Assembly: GCF_018919175.1 (NCBI RefSeq)
Contig: NZ_JAHLQL010000001.1
Span: 124,001 to 188,000, forward strand
Direction of reading: 5' to 3'
Source: Clostridium simiarum
Lineage (GTDB): Bacteria > Bacillota > Clostridia > Clostridiales > Clostridiaceae
Length of the DNA stretch: 64,000 bases
Shown: in pieces, positions 41,935-50,711 of the stretch
How positions within the stretch are numbered: the stretch's first letter is position 1
Layout of the letters: each line of letters opens with the position of its first letter
Program-made: the position numbers and the translations under genes
The notes under the pieces: model-generated
Database searches by the model: none
The model's input: the letters and a program-made list of their open reading frames with translations, nothing else
Told to the model about the DNA's origin: nothing

Positions 41935-44556
41935 ATGAAGATAACTAGTTATAGGGTATTTGAAGGCCGAAATATATATTCTCACAAAAAATGTATAAAA
42001 CTCGAAGTAGATTTAGAAGGATATAGAGATATCCCTAGTAAAGATATTCCAGGGTTTAATGAAAATTTAGTAGAGCTAGTTCCAGAATTAAAGAAACATA
42101 GATGTGGTATAGATGAGGAAGGTGGATTTGTAAAAAGATTAAAAGAAGGAACTTATTTAGCTCATATATGTGAACACATAATAATAGGTATCCATAATAC
42201 TTTAGGAATGGATATTTCCTATGGAAAAGCTAGAGAAATAAATTTAGATAAATATTATATTATATTTCAATACATTTATCCAAGAACAGCATTGAGCATA
42301 GCAAAGCTTTCTGTAGATATTGTTAATGCTCTTATTAAAAATAAAAGTGTCAATATGAAATATAGATTAAAAGATATTAAAGCTATTTTAAATACAGAAA
42401 TTATTGGACCTAGCACGGAGGCTTTATGTAATGCAGCAAGAAATAGAGAGATACCTGTTTTAGATGTAAATAATTCAGGGATATATCAACTAGGATATGG
42501 AAGATATGGAAAGATGATTGATGCAACTGTTGTAGATTCTACGAGATCCATAGGGGTAGATATTGCCTGCGATAAGTGGCTTACAAAGAAAATGCTACAA
42601 AATCAATATATACCCGTGGCAGAGGGTGGTATAGTAAAGAGTTCCTTGGAACTTTTAATTCAAGGTAAGGCTATAGGATATCCTGTAGTTTTGAAACCTA
42701 GGTTTGGAAATCAAGGTAAAGGTGTAATTTTAGATATTAAAAATGAAAAAGAGTTGTTACAAGCCTATGAAGATATTAAAGTCCAATTTAATGATATTAT
42801 TATAGAAAAGTATATAAAAGGAAATGATTACAGGGTTTGTGTTATAGATGATCAGGTAATAGCTGTATCTTTAAGAATTCCACCATATGTAATTGGAGAT
42901 GGAAAAAGTACAATTAAGGAGTTAATTGAAGGTATAAACAAAGATGATAGAAGAGGGGAAGAACATGAAAAGCCTCTAACAAAGATAAAAATAGATGATA
43001 GCTTAATCAAAACCATAGGTGATAAAGGTTATAAATTAAGATCTATACTAAAAAAAGATGAAAAAATATATCTTAGAAGAAATGCTAATTTATCTACAGG
43101 TGGTTTTTCTATAGATTGCACTGATTTAATATGTGAAGAAAATATAAAGTTATGTAAAAGGATAGCTAAAACCATAGGTCTTGATGTATGTGGCATTGAT
43201 ATATGTTGCCATGATATTTCAATACCTTTGAATCTTGAGGGAATAGTAATGGAGGTAAATGCTGCACCAGGTATAAGGATGCATCATTACCCTAATAAAG
43301 GAAAAGAAAGAGATGTGGCAGGTGCTATTGTGGATATGTTATTTAAAAATTCTCCAAGCAGTGTTCCTATAGTGTCTATAACGGGAACTAATGGTAAAAC
43401 TACTACAACAAGACTTATTTCTCACACTTTATCCTTAATAGGATATAAAGTGGGCATGACTACTACAGGAGGAATATATATAGATAATGAATGTATAGAA
43501 CATGGTGATACTACTGGATTTACAAGTGCTAGAACAGTGCTAAGCAATAAGGAAATAGACATGGCTGTACTAGAAACTGCTAGAGGAGGCATAATACGTA
43601 AAGGGCTAGCTTATGATCTTGCAGATGTAGGAGTTATTACAAATATAAGAGAGGATCATTTAGGTATAGATGGAGTAAATACTATTGAGGATTTAGCACA
43701 TGTTAAGTCTCTAATTATTGAGTCAGTAAAAGATGAAGGTTATTCTATTCTTAATGCAGATGATGAAGAAAGTTTAAAAATTATTAAAAAAGCCAGGGGT
43801 AAACTTATATTATTTTCTAAGTATAAAGATAACAAGTATATTAAAGAAAATATTAAAAATGGAGGGTACGGGGTATATATATATGATAATTCAATATATG
43901 TGGAAAAAGAAAAGAAGATTTTCCACATAGCAGATGTAGAAGATATTCCAATAACCTTTCAAGGAAAACTAGATTATAATATTGAAAATGCCTTAGCAGC
44001 TGTATCTGCATTAGTAGGCCTTGAAATAGATTACTGTATGATAAGCAAAGGTATTACCTCTTTTAAAAGTGATGAAGATAATAATCCAGGTAGATTTAAT
44101 ATGTATGAAATAAATGGTGTAACAGTAGTATTGGATTACGGCCATAATTTAGATGGATATAAAGCTGTGGTATCTGGACTAAAAAAGTTAGAATATAACA
44201 ACTTAATAGCTGTTATAGGAGTACCAGGAGACAGAACTGATGAAAGTGTCTTAGAACTAGGTAAATTTTCAGGAGAAAATTTTAATAGAGTATATATAAA
44301 AGAAGATAAGGATAAAAGAGGTAGAAGAAAAGGAGAGATAGCAAGGTTATTATATAAAGGAGCAGTATCCTCCGCTAAAAATCCTAAATATATGGAAATA
44401 ATATTAGAGGAAGAGGAAGCTTTGCAAAAGGCAATAGACAATGCTGAATCAGGTGATATAGTAATGGTGTTTTTTGAAAACTATACACCTCTTAGAGATT
44501 TAATTAAAAAAAATCAATTGGAAGTTCAGAAGAAAGTTGGGGAAAAGGTCATATAA
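41935..44556 (+). CDS. cphA: cyanophycin synthetase
   Basis: 873 residues from the ATG at 41935 after GAGGAGG. An N-terminal CphA domain (about 1-160) and ATP-grasp domain (about 200-480; VVLKPRFGNQGKGV, GNDYRVCVID, LEGIVMEVNAAPGIRMH) add Asp. A Mur-ligase-like domain follows with P-loop SITGTNGKTTTTRLI (about 485), ARGGIIRKGLAYD, and NPGRFNMYEI, which adds Arg. Both active domains look complete. In C. perfringens cyanophycin has been linked to spore assembly; the position between sipL and ispE here supports a sporulation store of Asp/Arg. It is cotranscribed with cphB. Confidence 0.95.
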   Translation: MKITSYRVFEGRNIYSHKKCIKLEVDLEGYRDIPSKDIPGFNENLVELVPELKKHRCGIDEEGGFVKRLKEGTYLAHICEHIIIGIHNTLGMDISYGKAREINLDKYYIIFQYIYPRTALSIAKLSVDIVNALIKNKSVNMKYRLKDIKAILNTEIIGPSTEALCNAARNREIPVLDVNNSGIYQLGYGRYGKMIDATVVDSTRSIGVDIACDKWLTKKMLQNQYIPVAEGGIVKSSLELLIQGKAIGYPVVLKPRFGNQGKGVILDIKNEKELLQAYEDIKVQFNDIIIEKYIKGNDYRVCVIDDQVIAVSLRIPPYVIGDGKSTIKELIEGINKDDRRGEEHEKPLTKIKIDDSLIKTIGDKGYKLRSILKKDEKIYLRRNANLSTGGFSIDCTDLICEENIKLCKRIAKTIGLDVCGIDICCHDISIPLNLEGIVMEVNAAPGIRMHHYPNKGKERDVAGAIVDMLFKNSPSSVPIVSITGTNGKTTTTRLISHTLSLIGYKVGMTTTGGIYIDNECIEHGDTTGFTSARTVLSNKEIDMAVLETARGGIIRKGLAYDLADVGVITNIREDHLGIDGVNTIEDLAHVKSLIIESVKDEGYSILNADDEESLKIIKKARGKLILFSKYKDNKYIKENIKNGGYGVYIYDNSIYVEKEKKIFHIADVEDIPITFQGKLDYNIENALAAVSALVGLEIDYCMISKGITSFKSDEDNNPGRFNMYEINGVTVVLDYGHNLDGYKAVVSGLKKLEYNNLIAVIGVPGDRTDESVLELGKFSGENFNRVYIKEDKDKRGRRKGEIARLLYKGAVSSAKNPKYMEIILEEEEALQKAIDNAESGDIVMVFFENYTPLRDLIKKNQLEVQKKVGEKVI

Positions 44557-44574
44557 AGCAAACAGATTATATTA

Positions 44575-44625
44575 AAAGCTTCTTAGATAAAGTTTCTGAG
44601 AAGCTTAAGTTTTACATTTTCTCAT
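44575..44625 (+). terminator. terminator of cphBA
   Basis: AAGCTTCTTAGA (44576-44587) pairs with TCTGAGAAGCTT (44595-44606) with one G-T, followed by AAGTTTTACATTTT. Confidence 0.8.
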
Positions 44626-44794
44626 GAATTCGTGTATTATTTATATTGAATAGATTTATTATTTTTATATCTTTACATTAAGTGCCAATAATCTATAATA
44701 TAGATATAATATAATGAAATCTAAAGAAAGAATTAATTTATTGCAGTGAATTGATTTTTTTACATGTTTTAAACTGTTTTTGAGGAGGAAATGT

Positions 44795-45637
44795 ATGAAA
44801 ATTAAGGCCTATGGAAAGATAAATATTGCATTAGATGTGGTGGGGAAAAGAGAAGATGGATACCATCTTTTGAAGATGATAATGCAAGGAATAGATATTT
44901 ATGATTTGGTAACTGTGGATATAATAGATAAAGGAATAAGTATAAGTTGTAATAAAAATTATGTTCCTATAGATAGTAGAAATATAGCATATAAGGCTGC
45001 AGAAGGATTTATAAAGGCTTATGATATAAAAAAAGGTGTTAATATAGATATAAAGAAAAATATACCTGTATCAGCTGGACTAGCAGGGGGGAGTACGGAT
45101 GCAGCGGCGGTATTAAACTTAATGAACGATTTATTTAAAGTGAAAGCCTCTCAAAAGGAGTTATCTAATATTGCATTAAAATTAGGAGCCGATGTACCCT
45201 ATTGCTTAAAAGGAGGTACGGCTTTATGTGAAGGGATTGGAGAGGAGATAACAATGCTTAAACCCTTCAAAAATCATATTTTAGTCCTTGTAAAGCCTTC
45301 CTTTGGTGTTTCTACAAAGGAAGTTTATACAAGCCTTAAAATTGATAAAATCTATAAACATCCAGATATAGATTCTATAATCAGCTTTATGGAAAAGGAT
45401 GATTTAAAATCTGTAAGTGAGAATATGAAGAATGTATTGGAAAATGTAACTTTGAAAAAACATAAAGTTCTCAATGAAATAAAATCTTCAATGTTAAAAA
45501 TGAATGCTTTAGGCGCTTTGATGAGTGGTAGTGGACCTACTGTTTTCGGATTTTTTGATGATATGTTAAAAGCTCAACTTTGTTATGACTATATGAAGAA
45601 AAAATACTCTGAGACTTTTATAACGAGAACTATATAA
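44795..45637 (+). CDS. ispE: 4-diphosphocytidyl-2-C-methyl-D-erythritol kinase
   Basis: 280 residues from the ATG at 44795, correctly after GAGGAGG; a TTG upstream lies on that site. A GHMP kinase: KAYGKINIALDVVGKREDGYHLLKMIM, the glycine-rich ATP loop PVSAGLAGGSTDAAAVL (about 92-108) and GALMSGSGPTVFGFF. It catalyses an ATP-dependent step of the MEP isoprenoid pathway, so the organism makes isoprenoids by that route. In Bacillus ispE also lies near yabG-veg. It ends at a terminator. Confidence 0.95.
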   Translation: MKIKAYGKINIALDVVGKREDGYHLLKMIMQGIDIYDLVTVDIIDKGISISCNKNYVPIDSRNIAYKAAEGFIKAYDIKKGVNIDIKKNIPVSAGLAGGSTDAAAVLNLMNDLFKVKASQKELSNIALKLGADVPYCLKGGTALCEGIGEEITMLKPFKNHILVLVKPSFGVSTKEVYTSLKIDKIYKHPDIDSIISFMEKDDLKSVSENMKNVLENVTLKKHKVLNEIKSSMLKMNALGALMSGSGPTVFGFFDDMLKAQLCYDYMKKKYSETFITRTI

Positions 45638-45648
45638 TCATTAAAAGA

Positions 45649-45684
45649 ACTCTTAATTTTAAGTTAGGGGTTCTTTTTTCTTTG
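45649..45684 (+). terminator. terminator of ispE
   Basis: AAAAGAACTC (starting 45649) pairs with GGGTTCTTTT (about 45667-45677), followed by T-rich sequence. Confidence 0.8.
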
Positions 45685-45806
45685 ATTTTTAATATATGGA
45701 AGGAACATTAAAGAGAATATGCATATTTTAGTTTTTAAGGGAGAAAACTAAGAAGGTATTAAGAATTCGTAATTTAAAAATTCATAATAGAATGAGGTAA
45801 TAATAT

Positions 45807-45992
45807 ATGGGAAGTGTTTTTGATATTTATTTTTTTATTATGATAGTGGTAGCTTCTCTGTATGTGTTTTTTGTAGATAGGAAGTATTTTATAAAAAAAG
45901 GTGATATTAATTTATATAGGAAATCTAGAATTATTCCTATAATTATGGTTATCTTATCTACTATTTTGTTTATAACCTTTAAGGTTATGTAA
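45807..45992 (+). CDS. small two-helix membrane protein, candidate germinant receptor D subunit
   Basis: 61 residues with two membrane helices (about 6-23 and 44-60) joined by a basic loop (DRKYFIKKGDINLYRKSR). It has an ATG after GAGG and ends 31 bases before gerKA on the same strand. In Bacillus, small two-helix 'D' proteins of about this size are encoded next to gerA-type operons and modulate receptor function. Position, size and topology fit, but sequence similarity was not tested. The alternative is an unrelated small membrane protein. Confidence 0.65.
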   Translation: MGSVFDIYFFIMIVVASLYVFFVDRKYFIKKGDINLYRKSRIIPIIMVILSTILFITFKVM

Positions 45993-46023
45993 CGAAATCT
46001 AATTAAATAAAGGAGGGGATTTA

Positions 46024-47484
46024 GTGAGAAAGGTAATAGAAAACTATATATACCCTGATGTTGATGAGAATACTCGCTATATAAAAGAATTACTAGAAAA
46101 TAATTCTGATGTAGTTTTTAGAGAATTTTTATGTGGAAAATTTAAATGTTCTATTATATATATAGATGGGTTAGCAGATAAGATATTGCTAAATGATTAT
46201 GTTTTAGAAAGTTTAATGCAAGAATCTCATAGAATAAAACGCCAAGAAGAGATTAAGGAAAAAATACTGTCAGTTTCTGATTTAGTAGAAGAAACTGATA
46301 TGAAAAAAGCAATAGATCTAATGCTTTCTGGAGATACAATTTTATTTATTCATGGATTACAACACTGTTACGTATTAGCAACAAGAGCTTGGCCTAATAG
46401 AGGTATAGGAGAACCTGCTAATGAAACTGTAGTTAGAGGCTCAAGAGAAGGGTTTACAGAAACTATAAGATTTAACACAGCTTTAGTTAGAAGGCGGATT
46501 AGGGATACAAATCTTAAGATGATTCGTAAGTCCTTAGGGGTTAGGTCTAAAACAGATACTGTAATACTGTATATAGAGGATATAGTTAATAAAGATGTAT
46601 TAAAGGAGCTTATGGAAAGATTGGATTCTATAAATATAGATGGAATTTTAGATAGTGGTCAATTAGAGCAATTAATTGAGGATAATAAATGGAGTTTATT
46701 TCCGCAAATTCAGCTTACAGAAAGACCAGATGTAGTATCTTCAGCGCTATTAGAAGGAAGGGTAGCCATTTTAATTGATAACTCTCCTTTTGCTTTAATA
46801 GTTCCAACTGTACTAGTTCAATTTTTTCAATCGCCTGATGATTATTACCAAAGATGGATGTATTCTTCTGTCATAAGAATTGTAAGAGCTATATCTATAT
46901 TAATTTCAATTTTAATGCCAGCTCTGTATGTAGCAATTACCTCTTATCATACGTCAATAATTCCAACGAGACTTGCTTATTCCATCGCTGCTTCTAGAGA
47001 AGGGGTACCTTTTCCAGCTTTTGTAGAAGCAATAATAATGGAATTTAGTCTAGCACTTTTAATGGAGTCTATCGTAAGATTACCAAGGCCTATTGGAGCC
47101 ACTATAGGTATAGTGGGAGGATTAATCATAGGTCAAGCAGCTGTTAGTGCTGGAATAGTGAGTCCTATAATGATAATAATAGTATCCATAACGGCAATAA
47201 CTAGTTTTATAACCACAAATTATGAAATATCTTTTGCCTTTAGAATAATTAGATTCATACTTATTATAATGGCTTCCACATTAGGTCTTTATGGAATAGG
47301 AATAGGTTGTATTATTACATTAAGTCATTTAGTAAGCTTAAAAAGTTTTGGTATATCATATTTATCTCCTATTGTAAATCTGTACAAAGGTGATATGAAA
47401 GATACTATTTTAAAGTACCCTATTCAGTTTTTCAAAAAAAGACCACAGTATATGCATACAGGAGATAAGGTAAGACAAAAATAA
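46024..47484 (+). CDS. gerKA: spore germinant receptor A subunit (GerA/GerKA family)
   Basis: 486 residues from a GTG after GGAGGGG. The cytoplasmic N-terminal domain (about 1-240) has the family segments SREGFTETIRFNTALVRRRIRD and GQLEQLIEDNKWSLFPQIQLTERPD, followed by membrane helices (about 245-450) with TSIIPTRLAYSIAASREGVPFPAFVEAIIMEFSLALLMESIVRLPRPIG. Germinant receptors sit in the inner spore membrane as A, B and C subunits. The B and C genes follow in order A-B-C, unlike the split arrangement in some clostridia. Expected expression is in the forespore. Confidence 0.93.
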   Translation: MRKVIENYIYPDVDENTRYIKELLENNSDVVFREFLCGKFKCSIIYIDGLADKILLNDYVLESLMQESHRIKRQEEIKEKILSVSDLVEETDMKKAIDLMLSGDTILFIHGLQHCYVLATRAWPNRGIGEPANETVVRGSREGFTETIRFNTALVRRRIRDTNLKMIRKSLGVRSKTDTVILYIEDIVNKDVLKELMERLDSINIDGILDSGQLEQLIEDNKWSLFPQIQLTERPDVVSSALLEGRVAILIDNSPFALIVPTVLVQFFQSPDDYYQRWMYSSVIRIVRAISILISILMPALYVAITSYHTSIIPTRLAYSIAASREGVPFPAFVEAIIMEFSLALLMESIVRLPRPIGATIGIVGGLIIGQAAVSAGIVSPIMIIIVSITAITSFITTNYEISFAFRIIRFILIIMASTLGLYGIGIGCIITLSHLVSLKSFGISYLSPIVNLYKGDMKDTILKYPIQFFKKRPQYMHTGDKVRQK

Positions 47485-47510
47485 TTAAATTGAAATGGAG
47501 AGTTAACCTT

Positions 47511-48611
47511 ATGAATTCAAAAGATGAAATAAAGTCTTATGGATTATTTGCTACATTAGTTTGTACTATGATAGGCATAGGGATTTTTTCCTATCCTAGA
47601 GAACTGGCTGAACTTGTAAATAATGATGGGTGGATAGTTACTATAATATCTGGGTTAATCTACATGATAATAGTCTCTTTAATTTATAAGGTTTGCTATT
47701 TAAATGAGTTTAAGCCTTTTGATGAATTAGTAAAAGAAAATGTAGGTAATTTTATAGGAAATTTAATTTTGACATTTTACGCTATTTATATACTGATGAG
47801 TGCATCTGTTCAAGTAAGAAGCTTTGTTGAGGTTGTGAAGAAATATTTGTTAGAAAAAACCCCTACAGAGTTTTTAATTATCGCTACCATACTAGTGGCA
47901 GCTTATATAATAAGGGTTGGCTTGAGTAATTTGGTAAGGTTTAATGAAGTGTCTTTTTTCATAATGTTTATACCAGTTGTTTTTATTTTAATAGTGCTAT
48001 TGAAAGGTAGTGATTTTACAAATTTATTACCTGTATTTCAAAATAAGCCCATAGAATATATAAAAGCATTAAGTCAATCACTATTATCCTTTGCTGGAAT
48101 TGAAATATTGTTTTTACTACTTCCTTTTGTAAAAAATAAATGTACTGCTAACAAGGCTTCAATAAAAGCTATTGGGTTTACTACTGTATTTTATGGGATA
48201 ATTAATATTTTTTGTATAGCTATATTATCTAGAGAGGAAACAAAAAAACTTTTATGGCCAACCATTTCCATGATTACATCTATAGATATTCCAGGGTTGT
48301 TTGTAGAGAGGTGGGAAGGAGTGGTGATGGCTCTTTGGATACTATTTTTCTTTACAACCTTTATAAATTCATACTATTTTAGCTGTGATATTATAAAAAA
48401 CACCTTTAAATTACAAGATATACGATTAAGTATTTTAATTTCTATGCCCCTAATTTACATAATGGCCCTATTCCCTAAAAACTTATATGTAGTAAGATTT
48501 TTTACTAAATATATATTAAGACCACTTATAGTATTAACTGCAATAGTGTTGCCTTTATTATTTTATTTTATAGGCAAGGTGAAACTTAGAAGAAGGGACA
48601 GAAAAAAATGA
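47511..48611 (+). CDS. gerKB: spore germinant receptor B subunit (GerKB family)
   Basis: 366 residues from the ATG at 47511, eight bases after GGAGAG; the TTG at 47490 lies before that site. It is an amino acid permease-like membrane protein of about ten helices; TMIGIGIFSYPRELAELVNNDGWIV near the start is typical. The B subunit is thought to bind the germinant. It overlaps gerKC by four bases (ATGA), indicating coupled translation. Confidence 0.9.
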   Translation: MNSKDEIKSYGLFATLVCTMIGIGIFSYPRELAELVNNDGWIVTIISGLIYMIIVSLIYKVCYLNEFKPFDELVKENVGNFIGNLILTFYAIYILMSASVQVRSFVEVVKKYLLEKTPTEFLIIATILVAAYIIRVGLSNLVRFNEVSFFIMFIPVVFILIVLLKGSDFTNLLPVFQNKPIEYIKALSQSLLSFAGIEILFLLLPFVKNKCTANKASIKAIGFTTVFYGIINIFCIAILSREETKKLLWPTISMITSIDIPGLFVERWEGVVMALWILFFFTTFINSYYFSCDIIKNTFKLQDIRLSILISMPLIYIMALFPKNLYVVRFFTKYILRPLIVLTAIVLPLLFYFIGKVKLRRRDRKK

Positions 48612-49789
48612 AAAAAATAAGAATAATTTTAATAATTTTAATATGCATGAGTTTTACTGGCTGTTGGGATAAGGTGGAAATAGATAGAAGGGTTTTTGTA
48701 TCTACAATTGGAATAGATGTAGGAAAAGATATAGAAAGAGAACAAGAATTAAAAAATTTTAAAGAAGATCAGCTTTTTTCTCAAAGGGATTTAGATAAAC
48801 TTAAGATCACTTATTCCTTTCCAGATATAAGTGATTTTGCACCTAATAAAGCGGTAATAAAAGGCGATAATATGTTTACAGTGGATACATACTCAATGGA
48901 AGGAGCTTTAGGGGAGATAAGTTCAAGGAGTAGTAGGAATGTTTATATGGAGCATGCTAGACTTATAATGTTAAGCAATGATATTCTTACATACCCATAT
49001 ACAATGACTGAAATTTTCGACTATCTTGAAAGACAGCCTAAAATTAATAGGAAGGCTTATGTAGTTATGACAGAAGGTAAACCAGAAGATTTTATAAAAT
49101 TTAAGCCTCAGATAGATAGTCATATTCAATCCTACATAAGTGGGTTAATGGAGAATAGCAATAGGAATGGATACGTATTGCCTGTTACGTTAAATGAATT
49201 ATTGATGCTTTTAACTAAAAATGGGAATGCTATAATTCCGTCTATAAAAATAGATAAAGAAAAAAATGAACTAATTTTGACAGGAACTTCAATTATTAAA
49301 AACTATGAATTTAAAGGGAAACTAGATCCTATAGAAACTTTGAATTTAGAAATATTAAGAGGAAAATTAAAAAGTGGCATTAAAGTAGTATATGATGAAG
49401 GGCATCCTATAGATTTTGAGATAGATGGTGTAAATAGAAAAATTAAAGCCCATAAGGATGGCGAAGGAAGTAATTTAGTAATTGACATTGATATTAATCT
49501 AGAAGGAACAATAAAATCTGCCTACTTTGATAAAAAAGATTTTGATAAGGAAAAGTTAAAGGAATTAGAAGATAGTTTTGATAAATCCATAGAATATGAA
49601 TGTAGTAAAGTAGTAGAATACTTACAAAAGGAAGCAAAGGTTGATGCTATAGGGATAAATGATCATATAGAAAAATTTAACCCTAACATATGGAAAAAGG
49701 TTAAAGATAATTGGGAGGAGAGTTTTTCTGGTGCTCAAATAAATATAAAAGTTAATACCTTTATAAGGCGTGTAGGAATCACAAAATAA
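48608..49789 (+). CDS. gerKC: spore germinant receptor C subunit lipoprotein (GerKC family)
   Basis: 393 residues. The signal peptide ends in lipobox FTGC (Cys about 19), followed by the family signature WDKVEIDRRVFVSTIGID. The three-domain Ger(x)C fold continues to the end (SRSSRNVYMEHARLIMLSNDIL and FDYLERQPKINRKAYVVMTEG). It is lipid anchored on the outer face of the inner spore membrane and completes the receptor. It is followed by the structured region at about 49.8 kb. Confidence 0.92.
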   Translation: MKKIRIILIILICMSFTGCWDKVEIDRRVFVSTIGIDVGKDIEREQELKNFKEDQLFSQRDLDKLKITYSFPDISDFAPNKAVIKGDNMFTVDTYSMEGALGEISSRSSRNVYMEHARLIMLSNDILTYPYTMTEIFDYLERQPKINRKAYVVMTEGKPEDFIKFKPQIDSHIQSYISGLMENSNRNGYVLPVTLNELLMLLTKNGNAIIPSIKIDKEKNELILTGTSIIKNYEFKGKLDPIETLNLEILRGKLKSGIKVVYDEGHPIDFEIDGVNRKIKAHKDGEGSNLVIDIDINLEGTIKSAYFDKKDFDKEKLKELEDSFDKSIEYECSKVVEYLQKEAKVDAIGINDHIEKFNPNIWKKVKDNWEESFSGAQINIKVNTFIRRVGITK

Positions 49790-49802
49790 AATAATATATT
49801 TA

Positions 49803-49940
49803 AGTGTAAGGAGTTATATCAAGTTATTCTTAGGTTCAGAAGGAGAGGAATATATATATCAATCTGAGTCTTGGAAGAACTTATCCACATAGGCAATAGC
49901 CGCAACGGGATAAATTTTAAAGCTCCTTACATTTTTGGTT
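49803..49940 (+). ncRNA. candidate structured RNA between gerKC and spoIIR
   Basis: TGTAAGGAG (49805-49813) pairs with CTCCTTACA (49923-49931), closing a three-way junction. Arm two is TTCTTAGGTTCAGA (49827-49840) with 49863-49879. Arm three is TTATCC (49881-49886) with GGATAA (49908-49913), containing a GGC/GCC hairpin. The closing stem is followed by ATTTTTGG, so it could also terminate transcription of the receptor operon. The unpaired CGCAAC and loop bases look conserved in style, but no riboswitch class I know fits. Possible roles are a leader of spoIIR, an operon 3' element or a free small RNA. Confidence 0.45.
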
Positions 49941-50020
49941 AAAAAGAATTAGTTTAATTTTTTATTTTGTGAATATTATGGGATATATTGGTAATAATTA
50001 ATTGTAAAGGAGTGGTAATA

Positions 50021-50665
50021 ATGAAAAAAATAATTTTTGGAACAGTAACAGTATTTATTTTATTTTTAGGTTGCTTAGCTTATGGACAAGACTTAGATAG
50101 TTTTGAAAAAATAGATAGTGATATTATAAAGGATAAGGTTATTAGATTTCATGTTATCGCTAATAGTGATTCTATAGATGATCAAGATGTAAAACTAAAG
50201 GTAAGAGATGAAATCTTGGAATATATTTACCCTAAATTAGAGAATAGCAAAAGTTTAGAGGAATCTAGAGAAATATTAAGGGAAAATGATGAAGAGATAC
50301 AAAGTATAGCTATAAAGGTGCTTAGAGCTAATAATTATAATTATGAAGTTAAAAGTAAATTATCCAATGAAATATTTCCTGTAAAAACTTATGGAAATAT
50401 AACTTTACCTCAAGGAGAATATGAGGCTTATAGATTAATTATAGGAGAGGGTAAAGGGCAAAATTGGTGGTGTGTCATGTTTCCTCCTCTTTGCTTTGTG
50501 GATATAACAAAAGGCGAGGTATCCTACAAAGAAACGGAAAACGTAATGAAAAAGACATTGAATGAAGAAGAATATAATTTAATAAAAGGGAAAACAACGG
50601 GGAATGTTGTGTTTAAATCAAAAATAGGGGAAATTTTTAAGGAAATAAAAAATAAAAATAAATAG
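50021..50665 (+). CDS. spoIIR: stage II sporulation protein R
   Basis: 214 residues from the ATG at 50021 after AAGGAGTGG; the longer frame starts without a site. A signal anchor (about 5-22) precedes the SpoIIR core IRFHVIANSDSIDDQDVKLKVRDEILEYIYPKL, later FPVKTYGNITLPQGEYEAYRLIIGEGKGQNWWCVMFPPLCFVD. It is the forespore signal (sigma-F gene) that triggers SpoIIGA to process pro-sigma-E in the mother cell. A clear sigma-F promoter could not be found in the upstream gap. A strong terminator is shared with the convergent glycolipid synthase gene. Confidence 0.95.
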   Translation: MKKIIFGTVTVFILFLGCLAYGQDLDSFEKIDSDIIKDKVIRFHVIANSDSIDDQDVKLKVRDEILEYIYPKLENSKSLEESREILRENDEEIQSIAIKVLRANNYNYEVKSKLSNEIFPVKTYGNITLPQGEYEAYRLIIGEGKGQNWWCVMFPPLCFVDITKGEVSYKETENVMKKTLNEEEYNLIKGKTTGNVVFKSKIGEIFKEIKNKNK

Positions 50666-50668
50666 ATG

Positions 50669-50711
50669 AAATAAGAAAGATTCTCATGGCTTTTGAGAAT
50701 CTTTCTTATTT
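50669..50711. terminator. bidirectional terminator, spoIIR / UgtP-like gene
   Basis: An 18-bp stem (50669-50686 with 50694-50711), between convergent genes; it reaches the stop codon of the minus-strand gene. Confidence 0.88.
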
